Below, in pieces: positions 26,083-36,136 of a DNA stretch of 64,000 nucleotides; the first letter of the stretch is position 1, and each line of letters starts with the position of its first letter. Both the position numbers and the translations under genes were made by a program. Source of the stretch: a candidate division FCPU426 bacterium (GTDB taxonomy: Bacteria; Oederibacteriota; Muellerivitia; Muellerivitales; DAHXKG01). The DNA lies in contig DAHXKG010000005.1 in NCBI GenBank assembly GCA_027366525.1, forward strand, positions 62,001-126,000, written 5' to 3'. The notes beneath the pieces were generated by a model. The model was not told the origin of the DNA, did no database searches, and saw only the letters and a list, made by a program, of their open reading frames with translations.

Positions 26083-26721
26083 ATGAACTGGCTATACTAT
26101 AGTATGAGTGATTCACAATTTGTAACTAATTGGGCCATTTCCTCGTCTAATCCAATACGAGATAAGATGATTGAAAATCAAGCTATTGCTCAATGTAAAG
26201 ACGGCGATGTGGCGGGATTGAAAATTCTTTATGAGCTTCATGCCAAGAAAATTTTTTACTTGGCATTGCGTATATTATCATCGCCTCAAGAAGCGGAGGA
26301 TGTGGTTCAAGATATATTTATAAAAGTTTTTAAGAATATTAAAAATTATAGAGGTGAAGCAGCTTTTGGTACGTGGTTGTATCGTGTGACGAGCAACCAT
26401 TGTTTAGATATCTTGCGCAAAAGGAAAAAGCATACGTGGGTAGAAATCGATGAAACGTTAGAGAACTCGAATAGGATTAACTTTAAAAATGATCCGGAAC
26501 ATGCAGAGAAGATGTTGAGTCCCACGATTGTTCGGGCGTTGGATCAATTATCACCACGACAAAGGATTTGTTTGGTAATGAGGGAAATGGAAAATTTGTC
26601 GTATGAGGAAATTAGTATATGTTTAGGAATTTCATTGGGCTCGGTCAAATCAAATATTTATAGAGCGAAAGAATATTTGAGAAACTATTTTAAAAAAATG
26701 GGCTTTGTGGGAGAATATTAA
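26083..26721 (+). CDS. ECF-type RNA polymerase sigma factor
   Basis: This protein of up to 212 residues has sigma region 2 (LKILYELHAKKIFYLALRIL through AEDVVQDIFIKVFKNI and FGTWLYRVTSNHCLDILRKR). It also has region 4 (LDQLSPRQRICLVMREMENL, SYEEISICLGISLGSVKSN). It should direct polymerase to a small stress regulon. The exact start is uncertain: in-frame ATGs at 26083, 26104 and 26167 all lack a good ribosome binding site, and homology begins near the last. The putative anti-sigma and a CpxP-like periplasmic protein follow closely, making a three-gene envelope-stress or metal-stress unit. Confidence 0.9.
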   Translation: MNWLYYSMSDSQFVTNWAISSSNPIRDKMIENQAIAQCKDGDVAGLKILYELHAKKIFYLALRILSSPQEAEDVVQDIFIKVFKNIKNYRGEAAFGTWLYRVTSNHCLDILRKRKKHTWVEIDETLENSNRINFKNDPEHAEKMLSPTIVRALDQLSPRQRICLVMREMENLSYEEISICLGISLGSVKSNIYRAKEYLRNYFKKMGFVGEY

Positions 26722-26737
26722 GTATTATGGAGGAAAG

Positions 26738-27148
26738 ATGAATCAGGATAAACAACTGGATGATCAAATTGATCATATGGTAAGTGCATATTCAAAGCAA
26801 TCGTCCATGGAAACGTTTCATCAGGAAAAGGTTTGGAAATCCATTGAAAATCGGTTAAATAAGAAAATGGAAGTTATCCATTCCAAATCGAAAATCAATA
26901 AATATGTTTTAAAAACGGGGCTGATTGCGGCTGGATTTTCGATTGCGCTTTCGGGCCTCTTATATTATCGAACGGTCGTCATTCATCGCAACGGAATAAC
27001 GGCGGCCAGTATTTATCTTACCCCCCAAATCCATAAAAAATCAGGTCAATCGCAGTTTTTATTTCAAGAAAACAACCTCAAACTTCGAGTCGATACACGA
27101 GATTTTAAAGGATTAAATTCAGACCCCATTTTATTTTCGAAAATTTAA
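26738..27148 (+). CDS. Putative membrane-anchored anti-sigma factor
   Basis: This 136-residue protein has a short acidic, helical cytoplasmic part (residues 1-60), one transmembrane helix (YVLKTGLIAAGFSIALSGLLYY) and a small periplasmic tail. Topology and position directly after an ECF sigma gene are the main reasons for calling it an anti-sigma. I see no ZAS zinc motif. The start at 26738 is chosen because GGAGG (26729-26733) precedes it; an earlier ATG at 26705 overlaps the sigma gene. Confidence 0.65.
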   Translation: MNQDKQLDDQIDHMVSAYSKQSSMETFHQEKVWKSIENRLNKKMEVIHSKSKINKYVLKTGLIAAGFSIALSGLLYYRTVVIHRNGITAASIYLTPQIHKKSGQSQFLFQENNLKLRVDTRDFKGLNSDPILFSKI

Positions 27149-27168
27149 AAATTATTTTATAGTGTAGG

Positions 27169-27642
27169 ATGAAAATGAATCAAACTAATTTTTTTAGTAA
27201 AATATTCTTCTTGTTGTATGCACTTTTTTTTATTCCAGTTCCCAAAGGATATGCGTGGTCTCGTTCAACCAGTTCTTCATGTACGCAAAGGGAACTTCAA
27301 AGTCAAAAAAATCGCGAAGAACAACGGGCAATTATTCAGAGTCTTTACTTGACGCCGGCACAACATAAGGCTATTCGAAAATTACACCGTTTTTTTCTTA
27401 AAAAATTAGAAGTCATTCAAAAGCAACAAAAAATTGAACGTATGAAATTGCGGCAAGAACTTCAAAAATCATCCCCCAACAAGGTTCAAATATACAAGTT
27501 AACCGTGATCTTGGGACAATTGCACTGCAAACGCTTAGACTTAATGATTCAGGCTCGCCTGGATTTAAATGAAAAAATTTTAACTCCCGCTCAGCTTGAA
27601 AAATTAAATCAAGAAGAGAATAAACTTATTTCTGGCAAATGA
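27169..27642 (+). CDS. CpxP/Spy/ZraP-like periplasmic LTxxQ protein
   Basis: This 157-residue protein has a signal peptide (about 1-30) and an all-helical mature part. Two LTPAQ motifs bracket a long basic helix, in SLYLTPAQHKAIRKLHRFF and KILTPAQLEKLNQEE. Paired LTxxQ motifs define the CpxP/Spy/ZraP/CnrX-type group, whose members sense misfolded proteins or metals in the periplasm and often control a sigma or two-component system. Following an ECF sigma and anti-sigma pair, it is a good candidate for their sensor, as in CnrYXH. Confidence 0.78.
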   Translation: MKMNQTNFFSKIFFLLYALFFIPVPKGYAWSRSTSSSCTQRELQSQKNREEQRAIIQSLYLTPAQHKAIRKLHRFFLKKLEVIQKQQKIERMKLRQELQKSSPNKVQIYKLTVILGQLHCKRLDLMIQARLDLNEKILTPAQLEKLNQEENKLISGK

Positions 27643-27718
27643 GTTGCGAATATGACCAACCTCATATAATTTTTACAGTAAAGCTGGTAAAGTATGATAG
27701 AGAACTAGGAGCGAGTTT

Positions 27719-28279
27719 ATGGACATGTTTTTAAATATGTTATCGCCAATGCTAAAATGGTCTAAAAAAATTTCAGATCGAGCGGAATTAAAATCCTTTA
27801 AGGAATCTATTCGTAAAAATCCCAATGACATTGAGTTGCGAATGAAGTTTATCAAATATTGTTTGAGAAAGCATTTTAAACATCAGCAGTTATCATATCA
27901 TGCCACCGAAGCGGTTAATCAATTTGAAAGTATTGCCTACTCTAAAATTACGGATGTAGAAGTTTTTTATCTCATGGGTAAGTTTTATGAAGGCAACGAT
28001 GATAAGAAGACGCAGGCAGTGTATCGGCAAGGGATTGAGTTGTTTAACAAGTTTGCAAAAGAAAAAATGATTTTGACCTCTGATTTTGTAGAACTGGCGT
28101 TTGCCATGGCATTGAATTTATTAAAGTTGGAACAATATCATCCGGGCGAAGAACTCAAGCAATTTTTCAAGATTGTAAAAAAACGATATTTGAAACCTTT
28201 GTTCGATGAAAAAAAAGATTTTTCGTTCGATTTACCTCCCTTTGAATCAGATTTCCCCACCTTGACGACCGCTAATTAA
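27719..28279 (+). CDS. Helical repeat (TPR-like) cytoplasmic protein, unknown
   Basis: This 186-residue protein is helical throughout, with phrases such as NPNDIELRMKFIKYCLRKHF, TDVEVFYLMGKFYEG and AVYRQGIELFNKFAKE that look like degenerate tetratricopeptide repeats. It ends in an acidic Phe-rich tail (FDLPPFESDFPTL). There is no signal peptide. AGGAGCGAG precedes the ATG at good spacing. I do not recognise a specific family, and it stands alone between the stress unit and a membrane protein gene. Confidence 0.6.
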   Translation: MDMFLNMLSPMLKWSKKISDRAELKSFKESIRKNPNDIELRMKFIKYCLRKHFKHQQLSYHATEAVNQFESIAYSKITDVEVFYLMGKFYEGNDDKKTQAVYRQGIELFNKFAKEKMILTSDFVELAFAMALNLLKLEQYHPGEELKQFFKIVKKRYLKPLFDEKKDFSFDLPPFESDFPTLTTAN

Positions 28280-28472
28280 TCTGAAAAAACACCCGTTTTG
28301 AGCCCGCCTCCTGTTTGGGGAAAGAGTCGCTTGTCCAATCACTTTGTTTTTAAAATAATATTTTGAAATTTAAAAATGATTGAATTAAAGTAGGGGGTAT
28401 TTTAAGCACGAAGGGCGTGAAGTAACATCGTGCAGGTCAGTCAAATCAATAAAATTTAAACGGGAGACGGTG

Positions 28473-29078
28473 ATGACGACAGGCGCTACCATCACAGAAG
28501 TATTAAATATTTTTTTTCGATGGCTGCATGTTTTATTCGGCATAATTTGGGTTGGTCTTTTGTATTTTTTTAATTTTATCAATGCATATTTTTCAAAGAC
28601 ACTGGATGCTCCAACCAAAGAAAAAGTTTTTCCAGAATTAATGACGCGGGCTCTTTTCTTTTTCCGCTGGGCCGCCATGGCAACATTTTTATTTGGTTTA
28701 ATCTTGTTATATATCAATTACCTAGGCCCGGATCATGTGGCCTCCCTAAATAGTATTCGTGGGGAATGGATCATTCTGGGTGGAGGCTTGGGGACGATTA
28801 TGTGGTTTAATGTTTGGTTTATTATATGGCCGTCACAAAAAAGAATTATTGAAGGGATAAAAACTAGAACCCCCGTTCATTCAGCATTTTTAGCTCGATC
28901 AACAATGGCTTCGAAAATCAATGTGTATTTATCGATTCCGCTTATTTTTGCAATGTTGGCTGCGAGTGGCCATTTTATTCATGGGAGCTGGTATTGGGTA
29001 GTGGGTGTTATTTTAATAGGTTTTTTTATAGCTTCCCAACTTTATGTTTTAGCGGAAAAAATTGGTTTAAAAAACTAA
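28473..29078 (+). CDS. Membrane protein related to the urate oxidase N-terminal (PuuD-type) domain
   Basis: This 201-residue protein has about five transmembrane helices. It shows the PuuD/Urate_ox_N pattern: FFRWLHVLFGIIWVGLLYFFN at the N-terminus with a conserved histidine, FFRWAAMATFLFGLIL in the second helix, and TIMWFNVWFIIWPSQKRI in the middle. In PuuD this membrane domain is fused to a C-terminal cytochrome c, which is absent here. The histidines could bind haem. The true substrate is unknown, and no purine genes are nearby. The start is ATG 28473 after GGGAG, not the in-frame GTG at 28470. Confidence 0.75.
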   Translation: MTTGATITEVLNIFFRWLHVLFGIIWVGLLYFFNFINAYFSKTLDAPTKEKVFPELMTRALFFFRWAAMATFLFGLILLYINYLGPDHVASLNSIRGEWIILGGGLGTIMWFNVWFIIWPSQKRIIEGIKTRTPVHSAFLARSTMASKINVYLSIPLIFAMLAASGHFIHGSWYWVVGVILIGFFIASQLYVLAEKIGLKN

Positions 29079-29244
29079 AAGGTATGGTGCGCCAGACAAT
29101 TAATTCAAATAGAAGTATTTTTAAAAAAAGATGAAGAATCGTAGGCGAATTCCAGTTGGGTGCTTAAGATTTATTGCCGATCATTAGCAGCAGTCCTGAC
29201 CGAAAGCCAGGCGAGTTTAAAATGGGTTCAAATTGAGGGGTTTT

Positions 29245-29835
29245 ATGATTGATTCAAGTCATCATGAATATGAGCACCGGAAGATGATCAACTTTCCAAA
29301 AGTTCAACGCAAGGATACATCGGGCGAGCGGAATCTGTTAACGCAAGACGTTTTTAAGCAAATCGTCCAACAGTATATTGATTCCGTTTATACAGCAGCG
29401 TTCTGGTTGGTGGGCGAACCGACCGTATCTCAAGCGGTTACGTGTGAAGTTTTTTCAAAAATATATCGATTTGGCAGTAATTTAAAATCCGAAGCGGAAA
29501 TCCCATATTGGATTTATTCTTTTTTGATTAATATTTGCAAATCCAATGAAAGAAAAAATCCACATATGTCGATTCCCAAGACGAAAACAATGCCCAAACA
29601 GTTGATTTTTAAATGGAGAAAAAATCCCAGATGGATACGGGTTTTTTTTAAGGAGTTTTTTCAATTTTCTTTGAATCAGCGGGTAGTGTTTTTTTTGAAG
29701 GAAATACAGGAATTATCCTTCCCTGAAATTTCAAATCTTTTAGGGCGCGATTTGGAGGAGCTGCAGGTGGATCTTTTAGACGTTCAAAAAAAAATCATGC
29801 GTGCTTTATCGGGGGAAACATTTGAACCAGTGTGA
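29245..29835 (+). CDS. Divergent ECF-type sigma factor
   Basis: This 196-residue protein has a weak region 2 (FKQIVQQYIDSVYTAAFWLV, then VTCEVFSKIYRF and IPYWIYSFLINICKSNE). Its region 4-like segment is FSLNQRVVFFLKEIQELSFPEISNLLGRDLEELQ. The DxxQ core that normally contacts polymerase is replaced by AVTCEVF, so binding may be altered. The start is ATG 29245, preceded by GAGGGG; the TTG at 29233 contains part of that site. Its stop overlaps the next gene, a candidate anti-sigma factor. Confidence 0.7.
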   Translation: MIDSSHHEYEHRKMINFPKVQRKDTSGERNLLTQDVFKQIVQQYIDSVYTAAFWLVGEPTVSQAVTCEVFSKIYRFGSNLKSEAEIPYWIYSFLINICKSNERKNPHMSIPKTKTMPKQLIFKWRKNPRWIRVFFKEFFQFSLNQRVVFFLKEIQELSFPEISNLLGRDLEELQVDLLDVQKKIMRALSGETFEPV

Positions 29836-30628
29836 TCGGATCCATCCTTTGCTTTTCCGATTTTCTAAAGAAGAACTTTCTGCAGCCGATAAACGAAAAG
29901 TGCTGTTGCATCTAGGTCAATGTGCCATTGCAAGACGGGAGTTAGCCCAATGGGATAATTTCAAGACCAATATCAAGCAATTCAAACCTCCGCAACCTTT
30001 TCATATCGAACATAGAGTATTGGAAAGCGTCGGAATAAAACACACTCTAGGCGGAATTAGGTTTCGATGGGTTCAAATCCGATGGGCATTGCTTGGAATG
30101 GCGATTTTAATTTTGATTGGAAATAGCGGACGGCTGGTTGATTTTTTAAGGATGGGGAAGCACACTCGTCAAAACAATTCTTTTGTCCAAGAAGCGAACC
30201 TTGAAAATCAAACCGCACGGACGATCTCCAGGAATCATGCAATTCAGCAGATCAACCATTTTTTTACGGTAGTACAGGGCTGGAGCGGAACTCAAGCCTT
30301 AACGGTCTATCCGTTTATAAAAGTTTTTAAGAGTCAAAAACAATTTCTTGCAATTTGGCAAATACTTATGCCCACACAGACCTTGCCACCGATTGATTTT
30401 CACACGCATCAAGTTTTATTGATCGTGAATGTCATTCATGCGAATTTCGAGGATTTTATTCACATACACCATCGAACGATAAAAAAACACCAAGTTTATT
30501 TTTACTATCAAATAGGTCAATCGGATCATGCTGCATCGCCAAAGTGGGAATCATCGTGGCACTTGGAGGTGATTACTAAGTTTTCTTATCCAGTGATTTT
30601 TAAACTGAATTCGTCAAGGAGGTTATGA
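29822..30628 (+). CDS. Candidate anti-sigma factor with partial zinc motif and PrcB_C-like domain
   Basis: This protein of about 268 residues follows the divergent sigma gene with a 14-base overlap. The start I favour is TTG 29822 after GGGGGA; GTG 29801 is an alternative. The N-terminus, CDRIHPLLFRF then HLGQCAIARREL, is laid out like a ZAS domain, but HxxxCxxC has lost its last cysteine. A transmembrane helix (WALLGMAILILIGNSG) follows. The C-terminal 120 residues, with FLAIWQILMPTQTLPPIDF and HQVLLIVNVIHANF, resemble the PrcB C-terminal domain. Its stop is directly followed by ychF. Confidence 0.6.
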   Translation: MNQCDRIHPLLFRFSKEELSAADKRKVLLHLGQCAIARRELAQWDNFKTNIKQFKPPQPFHIEHRVLESVGIKHTLGGIRFRWVQIRWALLGMAILILIGNSGRLVDFLRMGKHTRQNNSFVQEANLENQTARTISRNHAIQQINHFFTVVQGWSGTQALTVYPFIKVFKSQKQFLAIWQILMPTQTLPPIDFHTHQVLLIVNVIHANFEDFIHIHHRTIKKHQVYFYYQIGQSDHAASPKWESSWHLEVITKFSYPVIFKLNSSRRL

Positions 30629-31723
30629 ATGAAAATGGGCATTGTGGGCCTTCCCAATGTTGGGAAATCCACTTTTTTTAATGCATTAACCCGAGCACAA
30701 ATCCCGGCCGAAAATTATCCTTTTTGTACCATCGATCCGAATGTTGGCATTGTTCTCGTACCGGATCCTCGCATTGATCAATTAGCGCAAATTGAACATT
30801 CGGAAAAAAAAATTCCGGCCATTATTGAGTTCGTCGATATTGCCGGATTGGTGCGCGGGGCAAGCCGCGGAGAAGGACTTGGTAATAAATTCCTTTCGCA
30901 TATTCGTGAAGTCGATGCCATCGCCATGATTGTTCGATGTTTTGACAGTACCGAGATTGTGCACGTGGAGGGGAGTGTGAATCCAATTCGCGATTGTGAA
31001 ACCATTGTAACGGAACTTTGCCTTTCAGATTTGGAGACGCTTGAGCGGAGACTGCAACGGGTTGAAAAAAGTAAAAAATCCGGCGAGGCAGAAGCGATGG
31101 GAGAGTGGGCACTCCTGCAAAAATTAAAACAAGAACTATCACAGGCTCATTTAATAGATCCGTTGCAATGGTCGGAGCTCGAATGGGAAAAAATAAAATC
31201 CTATCAGCTTCTGACCTCAAAGCCGTTTCTTTATATTGCCAATATTGCTGAACAGGATTTATCGTCACCGCAGGAAAATAAATATTTTATTGAATTACAA
31301 AACTATGCCCAACAGCAAAAAAATCCTTCGCTAGCTATTTCTGCTCAAATCGAATCTGAAATTGCTCTTCTTTCGTCGGAGGATGCTGCGCTTTTTTTAA
31401 AGGACTTGGGATTAAAACAACGGGGTTTGGATCAGGTGATTCAGCAATCATACCAACGGTTAAATTTGATATCATTTTTTACAGCGGGGCCTCAAGAATC
31501 TAAGGCTTGGACAATTCCTAAAAATACCTTAGCACCTGTGGCGGCCGGAAAAATCCACTCCGATATTGAACGAGGCTTTATTCGCGCGGAAATAATTTCA
31601 TATGAGGATTATGTGACCGCCGGATCAATGGTGAAAGCTAAAGAAATGGGTAAACTTCGGATTGAGGGGAAGGACTATGTTATGCAAGATGGCGATGTAG
31701 TACATTTCCGATTTAGTGTGTAA
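30629..31723 (+). CDS. ychF: Redox-regulated ATPase/GTPase YchF (Obg family)
   Basis: This 364-residue P-loop protein has G1 GLPNVGKST (7-15), the switch region EFVDIAGLVRGASRGEGLG (family DIAGL.G), a helical insertion around 125-205, and the C-terminal TGS domain ending MQDGDVVHFRFSV. YchF hydrolyses ATP, associates with ribosomes and is nearly universal. The G4 motif reads YIANI rather than NKxD, as expected for this ATP-preferring family. AAGGAGG precedes the start and the gene begins at the base after the preceding stop. Confidence 0.95.
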   Translation: MKMGIVGLPNVGKSTFFNALTRAQIPAENYPFCTIDPNVGIVLVPDPRIDQLAQIEHSEKKIPAIIEFVDIAGLVRGASRGEGLGNKFLSHIREVDAIAMIVRCFDSTEIVHVEGSVNPIRDCETIVTELCLSDLETLERRLQRVEKSKKSGEAEAMGEWALLQKLKQELSQAHLIDPLQWSELEWEKIKSYQLLTSKPFLYIANIAEQDLSSPQENKYFIELQNYAQQQKNPSLAISAQIESEIALLSSEDAALFLKDLGLKQRGLDQVIQQSYQRLNLISFFTAGPQESKAWTIPKNTLAPVAAGKIHSDIERGFIRAEIISYEDYVTAGSMVKAKEMGKLRIEGKDYVMQDGDVVHFRFSV

Positions 31724-31865
31724 TAGCTAACTAAAGGTTACCGTTTTCCTCTAAATTCGGAGTTCACTGGGTTTCGATTACCATAAAATTACAAGCTATG
31801 ATATACTTAAAAATACGTTAAAAATCGTTTTGAGATAAATTTTTAAGAGGGCTGGGATTTTATTT

Positions 31866-34800
31866 ATGCCATTTAGCCTTTTGAATTACATAAAAATAAA
31901 AAGGGCCAAAACAGTTCGACTTGTTTTGGGAATGATGTTTGTTCTGTTTTTAAAAGCTTCTTTGGTTTTAGCTCAAAATGCTCCATTAACATTATTGGTT
32001 TCACCGACCAATCCAGTCCCGGGCGAAACGGTTACCTTAACGGTGAGTTATACTACTGAGGATTTTTATGTTCCAACAGCATTCCTTTTAACCGTTAATA
32101 ATTCAGGTATAGGGGGATTAGAAAGCTGTTACACAGGAACGTTAGGGCAATATTTTTTAACGGATGTTAATGGGTTAAATCGAATGGATACATTCCCTGC
32201 TAAAAATGGAAGCCAAGCAGGGTATCTTTATCCTAACGTTCCCACTCCAACGTCTGGTATTACAAGTAATCCCATTACGGTTACCCAACAGTTTTATTAC
32301 CAATTACCAGCCAATAGTTATGGAGTAACCTATTGTTTTACAGCAATTGAAGCTCAAGATGGATTTTATTGCACATCTGCAAGTGGCGCAGCAACCGAAA
32401 CAGGATGTGTGGCAGTTCCAAATTCAACGACGCCTGTTGGAACGGCAAGTAAAGAAGTGAATGGAGCTATTGCCAATGGAGCTAGTGCAGCTCCGGGTGA
32501 TTATATTTTATTTACGATTAATTATGATTTTGATGCAACCACCGGTACAAATACGATTACGGATCCAATTCCGGCCAATACGACTTTAGTTACTGAGGGA
32601 CCTCCAGGATACGTGACATCAACTACAGGATCTGTAGTTTGGTCCATTCCTGGAACTGGAAAAAATCAAGTTGGTCAAGTATGGATGCTGGTTCAAGTTA
32701 ACGGTGGAACTCCTAGTGGAACGGTGATTCCGAATCAAGCAACCATTAGCCCTGCAGGTGGACCAGTTACAACGACCAATACAGCTCAAGCAACAGTTAA
32801 TGGAGGTGGATTTCAGTTAGTTAAAACAGAATCCTCATCTGTGTTGGCTGCAGGTGCTCCAGAAACTTATGTGCTTTCATATAATATCAATGGTCAAAGT
32901 TTACAATGGTATGACTCGTATGACAATAATCCGCCTGGAACAGCTGGGGGGGCTATTGTTGGATTAAATGGTACGACTTATACATTAATTCCCAGTAATG
33001 GTGATAGTGGATCGATTTCGGTTGTTCAAGGTCCTGATGGCAACAATTATATTGGGATGACGGTAGCATATGATTCTTCTGGAGGCAATTATCCAGTTTT
33101 GCTGAGAAGTGGTGGTGTGAGCTTGTGTAATGGTAGTATATATACAGTTGAAGGTGACTTGCAAATTCCTACAACAGCACCTGGAGCTCAGGGAGCAAGT
33201 GCCGGTGCCGATGCAACCATGGTTATTGGCTACCAAGTCAGTGGTGGAGTGACATATGCGTTAATGGGCTTGATTTCAATTGATACAGCACCAGCCAACG
33301 GATATATGGGCATACAGTTAAACGATGGAAGTACCGTGTCTTGGAGTTGTGGTAATGAAACTATGCCACCGATTATTGCAGGTCAGTGGTATACCATGGA
33401 AGTCACCGTTCAATATATTGGTGGCAATTGGGTAGTCACACAACAATTATGGGATAAAGGGGATATTGCTGCAGGCGTATGGACATCAACTTGTACGGTT
33501 CCTGCAGGAACCTTACCGTGTAATGGAGGCCTATGGCAGCAAGGATGGCAAGATGATGCGACGGCGGGACAAGATAATTACGGAAACTTAATGCTTTTTA
33601 CTAATGATCCTGTGGTGGACACAACGCTTACCGATGCGGTGCCTACGGGTATGACCTATGTTGGCTGTGATACTACAAATGCAGGTGTAACGGGTATTCC
33701 ATGTCCATCGGGTGGACCAACGTTAACTTGGGATTTTCCTGCGACAGTTTATAATTTAAGTGGAGCCATTACGTGGTGGGGAAATGCTCCTTCCTGTAGT
33801 GTTGCGGATGCAGTGACCAATCAAGCTGTTATTTCAGCTTTAGGACAAAGTCCCGTCACTTCTAATACGGTTGTAGCAAATATTTTATGTAATACACCTA
33901 CACCAACTAATACACCTACGGTTACCAATACACCTACGGTTACTAACACACCAACGGTTACCAACACACCCACACCAACTTTTACACCGACGGAAACCCC
34001 AACGTTTACACCGACGAATACGCCGACGAATACGCCGACGGTTACGCCAACCTTTACACCAACCAATACACCGACGGTCACGCCAACCTTTACACCAACC
34101 AATACACCGACGAATACGCCAACCTTTACGCCAACTTTTACGCCAACCAATACACCGACTCACACTCCAACGTTTACGCCAACTAATACGCCAACGGTTA
34201 CGCCAACGTTTACACCGACGAATACGCCAACCAATACACCCACGCGCACCCCAACGTTTACACCGACGAATACGCCAACGGAAACACCGACCTTTACGCC
34301 AACCAATACGCCGACGAATACTCTAACGTTTACACCGACGTTTACACCGACGAATACGCCGACGGAAACACCAACCGATACTCCGGTTCCATCAGCGACT
34401 TCAACTCCCACCTTTACGCCAACGAATACACCAACCAATACACCCACATTTACACCCACATTTACACCCACGAATACCCCAACTCAAACCCCAACGTTTA
34501 CACCGACAAATACGCCGACGGAAACACCGACCTTTACGCCTACATTGACGCCAACAAATACTTTTACATTTACTCCGACCAATACTCCAGTGCCCTCGGC
34601 AACGCCAACACCGACATTTACGATTACGTTTACGCCCACAGATACGTTGACCTTTACACCGACGGCGACTCCCACCAATACGTTTACTCCAACAGAAACT
34701 CAAACTGTCACATCTACGTTTACGCCTACGCGGACTCCAACGTCGACCAATACATTTACCGCAACTCCAACATCGACAAATACGGTTACTCCTACGGCAA

Positions 34801-36128
34801 CTCCAACTGCAACGTTTACACCGACTCCTATCGTAACGGTGCAATTAACCAAAATTGCGTCTAATTTGTCACCAGCAGGTGGCGCTCCTGAAACGTATAC
34901 CATTCAGGCTTATGTTTCCAACAATGAAGCGCAAGATGCAATGCTTTGGGATACCGTGCCGGCCGGCCTGACGTATGCAGGCGGAGTAACACCCCAGGCA
35001 ACAGTAACCACGACCTTAATTAATGGAGCACCCGCAACATTTTTAATTTGGAATTTGGGAACGGTTGTGCCAGGGTTATATACCTTTAGTTATGATGCAA
35101 CTGTGAATAAAGTTTTAGTTGGAGGCGGTGTGATTGTGAATCAAGCTGCTTGGGGGGATTTGGAACATCCACCAGTCCTTGCAAGTGCACCTATTACAAC
35201 TACAGGTGTATATACAGTTAAGATTGATGTTTACAATGAGGCTGGCGAAGTCGTCAAACAAATTTTAATTGCGAAATATACAGTTCCTATAAATAATGTT
35301 CAACTTTTATCTTCCAATGAGATTACTAATCTTGAAACTAAAATTGGTATATATTATGAAGGTGTTTTAATTGGAACGTGGGACGGTACCAATAATAATG
35401 GACAAGAAGTATCCAACGGGCAATATTATATCAAAATTGATAATGAGGATCCCTATGGTGTTGTAACGACGGAAACCAAGACAGTTACGGTTGATCGAAA
35501 TCTGCAAACGATTCAGGTCGAAATTTATAACGAGTCAGGAGAAGTAGTTCGCCATTTGTATTCCCAAGTAACCGATTACTCGAATCAAAATAAAGTTGTG
35601 AGTACCACGGTTTCTACAAATGCTTTTGCTCCTAATTACACCGCTAATTCTCCAACTGTGAAAATTCAATGGGCAAACGAGTCAGGAACGGTTATTGGAA
35701 ACATAATATGGAATGGACGGAATGATAATGGAACGATTGTATCCAATGGACAATATTTTATTGAAGTTATTTCAAGTGATGGAACAGGAACACAGATGGT
35801 GGTTACCCAAGATGAAACGGTGATTAGTGGGACACTGAATACGGGTGTAGTTTATGCAGAACCCAATGTATTGACTCATGGTGCAAGCACATTAACACTA
35901 AGGGTTCAGCCACCGATCGGTGGTGGAAATTTGACGATTAATCGCGTTCGGGTGTATGACACCGCCGGAGAACTTGTAACTGAATTTGCGGGATCTTCTG
36001 GTTCAAATTTTGCTACGACGAATATCCAACAGTTGGCCAGTGGGCTCTATTTTGCGGTAGTTAATTTAGAAAATAACCAAGGAAACCAATTGGGTCGTCA
36101 GATTGTCAAATTTGTAATCATTCAATAA
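31866..36128 (+). CDS. Giant surface protein: DUF11-type domains, Thr-Pro linker, FlgD-like C-terminal repeats
   Basis: This 1420-residue protein has an N-terminal signal sequence (cleavage near LAQNAP, residue 37). DUF11-type repeats, with phrases such as [21 protein letters not shown] and [17 protein letters not shown], lie around residues 195-310 and 570-665. Between them is a possible carbohydrate-binding, lectin-like segment (about 320-560). A low-complexity TNTPTFTP linker spans 676-988. One more DUF11 copy follows (990-1110), then two FlgD-Ig-like modules with [20 protein letters not shown] and [28 protein letters not shown]. The last domain reads [13 protein letters not shown] and [11 protein letters not shown], resembling type 9-like sorting or FlgD tails. 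It is probably an exported adhesin or surface-layer component. Confidence 0.8.
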   Translation: MPFSLLNYIKIKRAKTVRLVLGMMFVLFLKASLVLAQNAPLTLLVSPTNPVPGETVTLTVSYTTEDFYVPTAFLLTVNNSGIGGLESCYTGTLGQYFLTDVNGLNRMDTFPAKNGSQAGYLYPNVPTPTSGITSNPITVTQQFYYQLPANSYGVTYCFTAIEAQDGFYCTSASGAATETGCVAVPNSTTPVGTASKEVNGAIANGASAAPGDYILFTINYDFDATTGTNTITDPIPANTTLVTEGPPGYVTSTTGSVVWSIPGTGKNQVGQVWMLVQVNGGTPSGTVIPNQATISPAGGPVTTTNTAQATVNGGGFQLVKTESSSVLAAGAPETYVLSYNINGQSLQWYDSYDNNPPGTAGGAIVGLNGTTYTLIPSNGDSGSISVVQGPDGNNYIGMTVAYDSSGGNYPVLLRSGGVSLCNGSIYTVEGDLQIPTTAPGAQGASAGADATMVIGYQVSGGVTYALMGLISIDTAPANGYMGIQLNDGSTVSWSCGNETMPPIIAGQWYTMEVTVQYIGGNWVVTQQLWDKGDIAAGVWTSTCTVPAGTLPCNGGLWQQGWQDDATAGQDNYGNLMLFTNDPVVDTTLTDAVPTGMTYVGCDTTNAGVTGIPCPSGGPTLTWDFPATVYNLSGAITWWGNAPSCSVADAVTNQAVISALGQSPVTSNTVVANILCNTPTPTNTPTVTNTPTVTNTPTVTNTPTPTFTPTETPTFTPTNTPTNTPTVTPTFTPTNTPTVTPTFTPTNTPTNTPTFTPTFTPTNTPTHTPTFTPTNTPTVTPTFTPTNTPTNTPTRTPTFTPTNTPTETPTFTPTNTPTNTLTFTPTFTPTNTPTETPTDTPVPSATSTPTFTPTNTPTNTPTFTPTFTPTNTPTQTPTFTPTNTPTETPTFTPTLTPTNTFTFTPTNTPVPSATPTPTFTITFTPTDTLTFTPTATPTNTFTPTETQTVTSTFTPTRTPTSTNTFTATPTSTNTVTPTATPTATFTPTPIVTVQLTKIASNLSPAGGAPETYTIQAYVSNNEAQDAMLWDTVPAGLTYAGGVTPQATVTTTLINGAPATFLIWNLGTVVPGLYTFSYDATVNKVLVGGGVIVNQAAWGDLEHPPVLASAPITTTGVYTVKIDVYNEAGEVVKQILIAKYTVPINNVQLLSSNEITNLETKIGIYYEGVLIGTWDGTNNNGQEVSNGQYYIKIDNEDPYGVVTTETKTVTVDRNLQTIQVEIYNESGEVVRHLYSQVTDYSNQNKVVSTTVSTNAFAPNYTANSPTVKIQWANESGTVIGNIIWNGRNDNGTIVSNGQYFIEVISSDGTGTQMVVTQDETVISGTLNTGVVYAEPNVLTHGASTLTLRVQPPIGGGNLTINRVRVYDTAGELVTEFAGSSGSNFATTNIQQLASGLYFAVVNLENNQGNQLGRQIVKFVIIQ
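33891..34829 (+). repeat. Tandem-repeat DNA encoding a Thr/Pro/Asn linker
   Basis: About 940 bases are built from degenerate 12- and 18-base words such as ACACCGACGAAT and ACGCCAACCTTT, encoding [12 protein letters not shown] and TETP units (residues 676-988). Some blocks are nearly identical over several units, as expected from slippage or unequal crossing-over. The reverse strand is open for long stretches over this block, but the Val/Gly and Arg/Cys repeats it would encode are artefacts of the repeat. Confidence 0.93.
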
Positions 36129-36136
36129 TCAATTTT

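Noticed and set aside
30822-31268. 148-codon minus-strand frame inside ychF
   Set aside because: ychF is fully conserved on the plus strand across this region. The antisense frame has no family features.
33821-34903. Several minus-strand open frames encoding [11 protein letters not shown] or RRCIGWCK repeats
   Set aside because: They are the antisense of the Thr-Pro tandem repeat. Open frames arise automatically there, composition is not protein-like, and no ribosome binding sites were seen.
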